From Rhodospirillales bacterium (GTDB lineage: Bacteria; Pseudomonadota; Alphaproteobacteria; Rhodospirillales_A; JACZKS01): a stretch of DNA of 22,880 nucleotides. The first letter of the stretch is position 1. The number at the start of each line of letters is the position of its first letter. The DNA lies in contig JABGRG010000059.1 in NCBI GenBank assembly GCA_018648445.1, positions 1 through 22,880 of the forward strand, written 5' to 3'. A program made the position numbers and the translations under genes. Shown in pieces: positions 6,058 through 12,041 of this stretch. The notes beneath the pieces were generated by a model. It had not been told where the DNA came from, made no database searches, and saw only the letters and a list, made by a program, of their open reading frames with translations.

Positions 6058-6092
6058 AGGTTCCCGGAAAGCCAGAAGCACACCGGGAACCT
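6058..6092. repeat. Perfect 10-bp stem-loop behind the purC operon
   Basis: AGGTTCCCGG (6058-6067) and CCGGGAACCT (6083-6092) form a perfect 10-bp stem with a 15-base loop. It lies 37 bp beyond the stop of the last minus-strand gene of the purC transcript. No U-run follows on the minus strand, so it is either an mRNA 3'-end stabiliser, a non-canonical terminator or a protein-binding site. Confidence 0.6.
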
Positions 6093-6128
6093 CGCCTCTC
6101 CCGCCCCTACATACCCATGGACCTAGAG

Positions 6129-6569
6129 TTAAATCTCGGGATCGACCGAGAGGAACAGGTCAACGATTTTATTGAGAACGCCAGGCACGGCCGCGGCCAC
6201 CTCGGGCGTAAGGCCCTGGCCAAAGGCGCAATTGGCCGCGCCCACAGCAATGACGTAAATTTCCGCCCCATTGCCAGCCCAAGCCGCCAACGTGGCGGGG
6301 TCATACACATAGGTCATGGGTTCGGCAGTTTCGGCGGCGGGCTCGACACGGCGTACCGAAAATTCACCCGGAATTTCGCCATACGAGGCGTTGACCAGAA
6401 CAACCCGTTCACTTTGCGCCACCAGTTCGCTCAGTTCCGGCCCCAGCTGCGCAACACTCACCACATGCACGTCAGCGGCGGCGTCTTCAACGAAGCTCGC
6501 CGCCACATGGCAACCCACGCCATCGTCGCTGCGCATGGGGTTCCCGTAACCGATCAACAGGTACTTCAT
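6129..6569 (-). CDS. Hydrogenase-maturation-protease (HyaD/HupD) family protein, probably without protease activity
   Basis: The 146-aa product begins with the family signature IGYGNPMRSDDGVG (residues 6-19) and ends with the GLTPEV..AVP segment typical of nickel-iron hydrogenase large-subunit endopeptidases, which clip the C-terminus of the large subunit after nickel is inserted. Of the three nickel-binding residues known from HybD (Glu16, Asp62, His93), the first is matched by D16. The Asp is replaced by N60 in VVLVNAS (codon AAC), and the His region reads MTYVYDPATL with Tyr where family members have His. No hydrogenase gene is in the window. The gene begins 4 bp after the purC stop, so both share a transcript. 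The function may therefore be other than hydrogenase processing; the residue alignment is from memory. Confidence 0.8.
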   Translation of the reverse strand: MKYLLIGYGNPMRSDDGVGCHVAASFVEDAAADVHVVSVAQLGPELSELVAQSERVVLVNASYGEIPGEFSVRRVEPAAETAEPMTYVYDPATLAAWAGNGAEIYVIAVGAANCAFGQGLTPEVAAAVPGVLNKIVDLFLSVDPEI

Positions 6570-6573
6570 AAGT

Positions 6574-7560
6574 TTAGAAGTACTCGGGGAAGGCCTTTTT
6601 GAGGTTGGCTTCCACCCGTTCGCGAACCGGTTTATCCAGCGCGGGCGCGACGAAGGTCTCGCCGGTCACCGTTTCGAAAAGCTTGATGTACTTGCGGCCA
6701 AACTCGACGATGGTTTCGCCGGGAATTTCGGGGATCGGATCCTTGTAGGGATCGCAACGCGCGGTCACCCACAAACGCAGGAACTCCTTGTCCAGCGATT
6801 CGGGTTCTTCGCCAGCGGCCAAACGCCCCTCATAGGAAGCGGCCTGCCAGAAACGGCTGGAATCGGGCGTGTGCACTTCGTCGGCCAGCGTGATGACGCC
6901 ATCCTCGTCGACGCCGAATTCATACTTGGTATCAACTAGGATCAGGCCGTTGGTAGCCGAAATCTCGCGCCCCCGGGCAAACAGTTCCAGACTGATACGC
7001 GCCAGTTCGTCCCATTGTTCCTGCGTCAGCAGCCCTTGCTTGACGATCTCTTCGGCGGTAATCGGTTCGTCATGGCCGCCGGGGCCGGAGGCCTTGGTCG
7101 TCGGCGTCAAAATCGTTTTCGGCAGCTTCACGTTTTTAACCATGCCGTCGGGCAATTCCTGGCCGTAAACCACCCTTTCGCCGCGCGCGTACATGGTCCA
7201 GATCGCGGTGTCGGTGGCGCCCGTCAGATAATCGCGCACCACCATCTCGACCGGCAGCATGTTCAGTTTTTTGCCGACGACGACGTTGGGATCGGGATAA
7301 TCAACCACGTGATTGGCGCAGATATCGGCGGTTTTTTCGAACCAGAAACGGGCCGTCTGATTGAGAACCTGTCCCTTATAAGGGACGGACGCCAGAACCT
7401 GATCAAAGGCCGACTGACGGTCGGTGGCGACCATAATGCGCCGTCCGTCCGGCAAATCGTACGAATCGCGCACTTTTCCCCGTTCGAATTTTGGGAATTG
7501 CTTGAATTCGGCGTCGATTAAGCGGGCGTCTAGAAGTTCCTGGATTTCCGGTGCGGTCAT
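6574..7560 (-). CDS. purC: Phosphoribosylaminoimidazole-succinocarboxamide (SAICAR) synthase
   Basis: PurC joins aspartate to CAIR with ATP in purine synthesis, in the cytosol. The 328-aa product has [27 protein letters not shown] in its N-terminal part (nucleotide-binding region), [15 protein letters not shown], the [12 protein letters not shown] segment, and the C-terminal [14 protein letters not shown] that is diagnostic for the family. It belongs to the longer, about 300-330-residue form found in yeast and many alphaproteobacteria rather than the 240-residue E. coli form. The frame stays open upstream to 7962, but homology starts at [10 protein letters not shown], and a good promoter (7599-7627) lies inside the open extension, so 7560 is the start. 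The HupD-like gene follows after 4 bp. Confidence 0.96.
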   Translation of the reverse strand: MTAPEIQELLDARLIDAEFKQFPKFERGKVRDSYDLPDGRRIMVATDRQSAFDQVLASVPYKGQVLNQTARFWFEKTADICANHVVDYPDPNVVVGKKLNMLPVEMVVRDYLTGATDTAIWTMYARGERVVYGQELPDGMVKNVKLPKTILTPTTKASGPGGHDEPITAEEIVKQGLLTQEQWDELARISLELFARGREISATNGLILVDTKYEFGVDEDGVITLADEVHTPDSSRFWQAASYEGRLAAGEEPESLDKEFLRLWVTARCDPYKDPIPEIPGETIVEFGRKYIKLFETVTGETFVAPALDKPVRERVEANLKKAFPEYF

Positions 7561-7598
7561 GGCTGATTTCCATAAATGGATGGGCAAATAAGGCGCGG

Positions 7599-7627
7599 AG
7601 TATAGAAAGTCCGCGCTCAATTGCCAG
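7599..7627 (-). promoter_or_regulatory. Promoter of purC
   Basis: Read on the minus strand, CTGGCA (7627-7622; four of six to TTGACA) is followed after 17 bp by TATACT (7604-7599; five of six to TATAAT). Transcription would start near 7592, giving a leader of about 32 nt. I do not see a purine-riboswitch fold in that leader. Confidence 0.55.
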
Positions 7628-7806
7628 CCCAAATTCAACGCCCCGGTATTTGCAAAATTCGGGGCTTGATTTCCAACCGGGGATGGAGTTAATTGCGCGC
7701 CGCAATGCGGTCGGCGAGGGGGATTTTCGCTTAAAAGGCAACCGGCCACGGACAACGGGCAACGGGCGACACGCTCGCCAAAAAAATAAAAGTAGGAAAG
7801 ACGCGA

Positions 7807-7911
7807 ATGGAATCCAAGAAATCCACTGCGTGGTCGGTGTTCGGCCTGCGCGCGGCGGCGATTATGATGATCTGGATCGTCCTCTACGGGTGGGCCTCCC
7901 TGGCCACTTAG
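7807..7911 (+). CDS. 34-aa single-helix membrane protein
   Basis: This ORF is below usual annotation size. ATG at 7807 is preceded by AGGAAAG eight bases upstream, one of the best Shine-Dalgarno sequences in the window. The product has a short basic N-terminus (MESKKSTAW), then about 22 hydrophobic residues ([19 protein letters not shown]) and ends in A-T. The charge bias suggests N-terminus in the cytoplasm with one membrane helix. Codon choice is GC-rich like the neighbours. It sits alone between purC (divergent) and the esterase gene 92 bp downstream on the same strand, so it may share that transcript. I do not recognise a family. Small single-helix proteins often regulate a larger membrane complex, but no partner is evident here. 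Confidence 0.55.
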   Translation: MESKKSTAWSVFGLRAAAIMMIWIVLYGWASLAT

Positions 7912-7973
7912 AATATTTCCGTTAAAACAAAATCCGACGCTTGAAGCGCCTGGTGCGCGCAATGCATAGTGCC

Positions 7974-7992
7974 CCCTTCAACATATGAAGGG
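7974..7992. promoter_or_regulatory. 19-bp palindrome covering the esterase ribosome-binding site
   Basis: CCCTTCA (7974-7980) and TGAAGGG (7986-7992) are perfect inverted 7-bp arms around ACATA. The right arm contains the likely Shine-Dalgarno GAAGGG, 11 bases before the ATG at 8004. It could be a repressor operator of TetR or similar size, or an mRNA hairpin that hides the ribosome-binding site. Confidence 0.5.
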
Positions 7993-8003
7993 ACCTTCGG
8001 ACT

Positions 8004-8987
8004 ATGGTGGGATCGGTTGACCAACCCGCTTTGTCGCCACGGGACCTGATGGACCCGCAAATGGCGGCTGCCATGGACAAGATGGCCGAAATTGCGGCCT
8101 CGCTGGGCGAAATGCCGGCAACCCCCGACTTCGAACAGCAGCGCGCGCGCATGCTGGCGGAAAAGGCCTACTGGAACGAAGATCCGGTACCGGTCGCCGC
8201 ATGTGCGGACATCTCCGTGCGCGGGCCGTTTCGCGATATTCCGGTGCGCATCTATCGACCCAGCCACCTCGTTCCGCTTAACGCCATCGTTCATTTTCAC
8301 GGCGGCGGCTGGGTTAAGGGCAGCCTCGATAGCCATGACCGGGTAGGTCGGGTGCTGGCCAACGAAAGCGGCGCGGTGGTTCTTTCGGTCGATTACGCGC
8401 TGTCGCCGGAACGCAAATTCCCGGAACCATTGGACGAATGCGTGGCCGCTGTCTGCGCCGTCGCCGAAGCGGCAAAACCACTTGGGATCAACGGATCGCG
8501 GCTGATTCTCTCGGGCGATTCGGCGGGCGGCAATCTGGCCTTGGCCTCGGCCCTCGATTTGCGCGAAAGCCGCCCCGGCCTGATCGCGGGCTTGCTTCTT
8601 TTGTACGGCGTGTTCGACTGCGATTTCGATACCGCGTCCTACCACGCCTTCGGCGGTGGTGAGTTCGGCTTAACCCGCGACGACATGATGGCCTACTGGC
8701 GGACCTATATTCCCGACGGCGTCGATCCGACAACCCCGCGCGCGTCCGTCCTGCGCGCCGATCTGCGCGGCCTGCCGCCGACCCATCTTTGCGCAGCGGG
8801 CGTCGACGTTCTCAGGGACGAAACGCTGGATATGAACGAACGCATGCAGGCCGCCGGCGTTGCAACCGAACTGAAGCGCTATAAAGGCGTCTGCCACGGA
8901 TTCGCGGGCCTCGGACGCATGGTCGACGCGAGCGACGACGCCATTAAAAACGCCGCCGCCTTCGCGCGAACACGATTCGAGGGTTAG
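8004..8987 (+). CDS. Alpha/beta hydrolase, hormone-sensitive-lipase family esterase
   Basis: The 327-aa protein has the HSL-family oxyanion motif HFHGGGWVKGS near residue 98, the VVLSVDYALSPERKFP strand-loop, and the nucleophile elbow SGDSAGGNLALA with the catalytic Ser near residue 174. The acid is likely the Asp in GVDVLRDET and the His that in GVCHGFAGL near the C-terminus, in the usual order. It is expected to hydrolyse short-chain carboxyl esters in the cytosol; there is no signal peptide. Length is typical. It ends convergently with the RraA-family gene, the two stop codons sharing the bases TTAG (4-bp overlap). The physiological substrate cannot be inferred. A palindrome covers its ribosome-binding site. 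Confidence 0.92.
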   Translation: MVGSVDQPALSPRDLMDPQMAAAMDKMAEIAASLGEMPATPDFEQQRARMLAEKAYWNEDPVPVAACADISVRGPFRDIPVRIYRPSHLVPLNAIVHFHGGGWVKGSLDSHDRVGRVLANESGAVVLSVDYALSPERKFPEPLDECVAAVCAVAEAAKPLGINGSRLILSGDSAGGNLALASALDLRESRPGLIAGLLLLYGVFDCDFDTASYHAFGGGEFGLTRDDMMAYWRTYIPDGVDPTTPRASVLRADLRGLPPTHLCAAGVDVLRDETLDMNERMQAAGVATELKRYKGVCHGFAGLGRMVDASDDAIKNAAAFARTRFEG

Positions 8988-9691
8988 TGGATATCGGCCT
9001 GCTTCTTGAAGGCCTCTCGTAGCACGTCAACGGAGAACCCCGGCTTTTGCGAGGCGCCGATGACGACGGCTTCCTTGCGGGCGATCATGGCCGCCGTTTC
9101 CGGCACTTGGCGGGCGACGTCGTGCGGAATGACGACCGCGCCATGCATATCGGCATGGATCAGATCATCGGTGCTGACATCCATGCCGGCGACCGTCACG
9201 TCCACATCGTAATCCACGGCGTGGACATAGGCGTGCGACGGCTTGATGGAGCCCGATATGAACTGGAACCCTTCGGCGCAATCGGGAATATCGCGCACGC
9301 ATCCGTCGGTAATCACGCCCAGCGATCCAAGTCCCTTATGCACGTTGGACTGAACCTCGCCCCAGAACGATCCGAAGCCCTTGATCGGGTCCAGATCCTG
9401 AATGACGATGATTGTGGGCCGCGGCCCCTGCTCGACATACTCGTAATATTCGATGCGCGTCGCTGCGACTTCCTCAGCCGGTGCGCTGGGCGGGTGCATG
9501 GCGCGAATGGTCGCCGTGCGGGCGTAACCAACCATCGGCGGCAAGTCGGGATAAGAACAGATCAACTGTTCAACCGTGAAACCGTGGCCCCGGCGTTCGG
9601 GCACGAGAATTTCAAGGGCGTTGCAAACCGTCGGTGTGTCCAGGGCGCGCAGAGCGGCCAGTTCATCTTCGTTCAAGGGCGTGAATGTCAT
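8984..9691 (-). CDS. RraA-family protein (aldolase/demethylmenaquinone-methyltransferase-like fold)
   Basis: The 235-aa product starts with LRALDTPTVCNAL, a family hallmark, and holds GSLGVITDGCVRDIPD, in which the G..TDG.VRD loop supplies the Arg and the metal-binding Asp of 4-hydroxy-4-methyl-2-oxoglutarate/oxaloacetate aldolases. True RraA of E. coli inhibits RNase E; the group with a 230-residue length and a conserved Asp is more likely an aldolase or decarboxylase on a 2-oxo acid. Cytosolic, no signal peptide. The upstream region carries a 25-bp tandem duplication that repeats the Shine-Dalgarno GGAGGAGA (9694-9742). It lies downstream of the 193-aa hypothetical on the same strand, 124 bp away, probably with its own promoter (a GATAAT -10 on the minus strand at 9756-9751). 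Confidence 0.88.
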   Translation of the reverse strand: MTFTPLNEDELAALRALDTPTVCNALEILVPERRGHGFTVEQLICSYPDLPPMVGYARTATIRAMHPPSAPAEEVAATRIEYYEYVEQGPRPTIIVIQDLDPIKGFGSFWGEVQSNVHKGLGSLGVITDGCVRDIPDCAEGFQFISGSIKPSHAYVHAVDYDVDVTVAGMDVSTDDLIHADMHGAVVIPHDVARQVPETAAMIARKEAVVIGASQKPGFSVDVLREAFKKQADIH

Positions 9692-9693
9692 GG

Positions 9694-9742
9694 GTCGGGG
9701 TCTCCTCCATACGGGCCAGTCGGAGTCTCCTCCATACGGGCC
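9694..9742. repeat. Tandem 25-bp duplication of the rraA-like gene's ribosome-binding region
   Basis: The 24-bp stretches at 9694-9717 and 9719-9742 differ at one base only (G9699 versus A9724); the period is 25 bp. On the minus strand each copy contains CCGTATGGAGGAGA, so the translation signal and an extra ATG are both duplicated in front of the start codon at 9691. Confidence 0.9.
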
Positions 9743-9815
9743 GGGTCGTTATTATCGATTTTTTTTGAACGTCTTTTCTAGAACCGCATCCGGACAAATG
9801 CAATCGCCAGCGGAC

Positions 9816-10397
9816 TCAATTATCGCGGCCCTGCAAAGCCCCACGATAACAATAGGCAAACAGGATTTCCCATTCGGCGCGCTGGACTTGGCACCAGAGC
9901 AAATCGTCGGGCTTTCCCGCGCCCACGGCGATTTCACACATATCGATGAAATAGTAAGGATCCCACGCATCCTGCGCGGCCACCGCGCGGGCCGCCGGGC
10001 CATCGCCCTGCGCCGCGATATCTCGTGCCACCGGGCCAAGGCGCGCGAAAACCGGATGATCGCCGACCCGCCGAAACCAGTATTTGGCGTTTGCGTAATC
10101 ACCCTCGCGGCGATGCATGACGCCATGCCAATAGCTGCCCGTAGGCGTGTGGATACCCTGGCTCAGGGTATGGGATCGGTCCAGAAAACCGTGGCGCAGC
10201 CACAGGGCTGACAGGCAAGCCATGGCCATGCCGGGATCGCCGATGGTTCCATCGGGGAAAAGATCACCCGCTTCGAACCTGCCAAGACGTTCGGCGATAT
10301 GGGAATTCGGCGCGCCTGCGCCCAACGACATGGGCTGCGCATCAGCCAGAACACCGGCGATGGTCGGACCGAAGGCGTTCGTATCAAATTTCGTCAT
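9816..10397 (-). CDS. Conserved-looking hypothetical protein, 193 aa
   Basis: I do not recognise a named family. The product is soluble and rich in Trp, His, Tyr and Arg. Its centre reads GSYWHGVMHRREGDYANAK and continues into YWFRRVGDHPVF, a pattern of paired aromatic and basic residues that looks like a conserved core, with TPR-like helical spacing. LWLRHGFLDRSHTLSQGI precedes it and WDPYYFIDMCEIAVG follows. There is no signal peptide or membrane helix. The start at 10397 has GGGAAGAA directly upstream at a good distance. It lies 18 bp behind the ferredoxin-NADP reductase stop on the same strand, so the two are very likely cotranscribed; a role near that redox enzyme is only a guess. Confidence 0.82.
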   Translation of the reverse strand: MTKFDTNAFGPTIAGVLADAQPMSLGAGAPNSHIAERLGRFEAGDLFPDGTIGDPGMAMACLSALWLRHGFLDRSHTLSQGIHTPTGSYWHGVMHRREGDYANAKYWFRRVGDHPVFARLGPVARDIAAQGDGPAARAVAAQDAWDPYYFIDMCEIAVGAGKPDDLLWCQVQRAEWEILFAYCYRGALQGRDN

Positions 10398-10415
10398 ATT
10401 TCTTCCCGGAACGGT

Positions 10416-11759
10416 TTAACTCACCCCTTCAACTGCCTGAGGGTCCTCGTCTTCGCCAGGGGAAGCCGCCGACAGCATTTCGTCAACGGAAATAAACTTT
10501 CGGCGCGGTGCGTCTGCCGGCGCACCGGCAATTTCGGCGGCGTCGATGGTCTTCCAGTCTTCGTTGGACACCCAGCGCACGCCCCGCGCGCTTAAATGAT
10601 ACTTGAAGCGATCACGGCCCGGTTTTTCGCCGCAGGTGAATAATTCAGCGATCTGCTTGGCCGCGTGTTCGCCGTCCGCCCTGTTGCTGCCAATAAGCCC
10701 CGTCGGCCCACGCTTCGCCCAGCCGACGGCCACAAGATTGTCGGCGACGATGCCATCCTCATTGAGAACCATCCCGCGGTCCACGCAAATGGGAACCCCC
10801 TCCAGCGGAATGACGCGATAGCCAACAGCGGCGATAACCATGCCGCAGCGAATGTCGCGGTAAGTGCCGAGCCCTTTGGCACGGCCCCGCTCCACGACGC
10901 CTTGCTGAATACGAATGCCTTCAACCTTGTCCTTACCCAGAATTTCCATGGGAATGGCGTTGAAGCAGAAATGGATTTGCCGTTTTTTCGGATCATTCGT
11001 CGGGTTCGTAAATGACGAGAAAATCTTCAGGTTTCGTTTGGCCGTGCGCAGGGCCTGCGGCGACAGATCGTCGGGCAATTCATCGGGAAGAACTTCCGGA
11101 TCGACCACGGGCTCGCATCTCGTCAGCCCCGAAAGTTCGCGCAGTGCCGGCCCCGAGAATTTCGCGTCGAGCGGCCCGCGCCGTCCCAGCATGTAGATGT
11201 TCTTGAGCCGCGACGATGCGATCATATCGATCGCATATCCGGGCATGTCGGTTTTGGAAAGTTCGGCCCGTGTGCGGCCCAGAATACGGGCAATATCAAG
11301 CGCCACGTTTCCGTTTCCGATCACGGCGACGCCCTTGGTGCCGATAGCGGAAAAAAGGTCCCGAAACTCGGGATGGCCCGTGTACCAGCCGACGAATTCG
11401 GCGGCTCCGTAGATACCCTCGACCCTGTCGTTGATCAGCGAGGGTTTTGAATCGGCAGGCGCGCCAATGGCCAGAACCACCACGTCGTAGAGCGAGCGCA
11501 GCTCCAGCAGGCTGATATCCTGCCCGACATTCACATTGCCGAAAAACTCGAAGCGTTCGTTGGCGGCTACCTTCTCAAATGATTTGATGACGCCGTCGGT
11601 ATAGGGGTGATCGGGTGCGATGCCATAGCGGATAAGGCCATAGGGGGAAGGGAATTTTTCGATCATATCGACCGTGCAATCCACGCCCCGGTCAAACAAT
11701 GCCTTGGCCGTATAAAATCCGCTGGCGCCCGCGCCTATGATAGCAACGCTTATAGACAT
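10416..11759 (-). CDS. Ferredoxin/adrenodoxin-type NADP reductase (FprA-like flavoprotein)
   Basis: The 447-aa product has an N-terminal FAD-binding motif VAIIGAGASGFYTA (residues 5-18), then EKFPSPYGLIRYGIAPDHP, an NADP motif AVIGNGNVALDIARIL with the G-x-G-N pattern and the C-terminal GWAKRGPTGLIGSNRADG, which is the signature of adrenodoxin reductase and mycobacterial FprA. Such enzymes move electrons between NADPH and a ferredoxin, in the cytosol here. No ferredoxin gene is in the window. The frame stays open upstream (to 11852) with another ATG at 11792, but MSISVAIIGAG fits the family best and has a GAGCGAG element before it. It is the first gene of a likely operon with the 193-aa hypothetical and is divergent from the histidine kinase. 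Confidence 0.93.
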   Translation of the reverse strand: MSISVAIIGAGASGFYTAKALFDRGVDCTVDMIEKFPSPYGLIRYGIAPDHPYTDGVIKSFEKVAANERFEFFGNVNVGQDISLLELRSLYDVVVLAIGAPADSKPSLINDRVEGIYGAAEFVGWYTGHPEFRDLFSAIGTKGVAVIGNGNVALDIARILGRTRAELSKTDMPGYAIDMIASSRLKNIYMLGRRGPLDAKFSGPALRELSGLTRCEPVVDPEVLPDELPDDLSPQALRTAKRNLKIFSSFTNPTNDPKKRQIHFCFNAIPMEILGKDKVEGIRIQQGVVERGRAKGLGTYRDIRCGMVIAAVGYRVIPLEGVPICVDRGMVLNEDGIVADNLVAVGWAKRGPTGLIGSNRADGEHAAKQIAELFTCGEKPGRDRFKYHLSARGVRWVSNEDWKTIDAAEIAGAPADAPRRKFISVDEMLSAASPGEDEDPQAVEGVS

Positions 11760-11869
11760 CTCGCTCGTTCCCAATTTCTTTCTGGTATTCATTTGCAGTG
11801 CGTGTGGCACTGAGGGTGTGGAAGGCCTACAGAATCGCGGGCGGTGAATCAAGATACTTTACGCACATT

Positions 11870-11895
11870 GGAATTTTTCCGTTTTCCAAAATTCC
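11870..11895. promoter_or_regulatory. Inverted repeat in the reductase/kinase divergent spacer
   Basis: GGAATTTT (11870-11877) and AAAATTCC (11888-11895) are perfect 8-bp arms 10 bp apart, one helical turn centre to centre spacing of about 18 bp. It lies between the divergent ferredoxin-NADP reductase and histidine kinase genes, roughly 110 bp from the former's start codon and 100 bp before the latter's -35. It is a candidate operator; no known consensus is matched. Confidence 0.5.
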
Positions 11896-11970
11896 CATAA
11901 CACGTTGGCCTTCCCCACTATTGGCAGGTCACGGAAATATCAATTTCAATGCTACCGATCATAGATCAGA

Positions 11971-11999
11971 TTGACGCGGTTTCAAATTAAGAGAACAAT
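11971..11999 (+). promoter_or_regulatory. Promoter of the CHASE histidine kinase gene
   Basis: TTGACG (11971-11976; five of six to TTGACA) and AACAAT (11994-11999; four of six to TATAAT) are 17 bp apart. Transcription would begin near 12006, leaving a leader of about 36 nt before the GTG start at 12042. Confidence 0.55.
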
Positions 12000-12041
12000 C
12001 CCCATTTCCTCTGACGGTACTGTTTCGATTAGGAGAACCGG

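Noticed and set aside
7640..7665. GCCCCG/CGGGGC inverted repeat upstream of the 34-aa gene
   Set aside because: Six-bp arms with a 14-base loop and no U-run; too weak to interpret in GC-rich DNA.
7666..7694. TTGATT-N17-TTAATT as promoter of the 34-aa gene
   Set aside because: The -10 matches only three of six positions; could be chance.
7561..7962. N-terminal extension of the purC frame
   Set aside because: No family homology, low-quality residues, and it contains the purC promoter and the 34-aa gene on the other strand.
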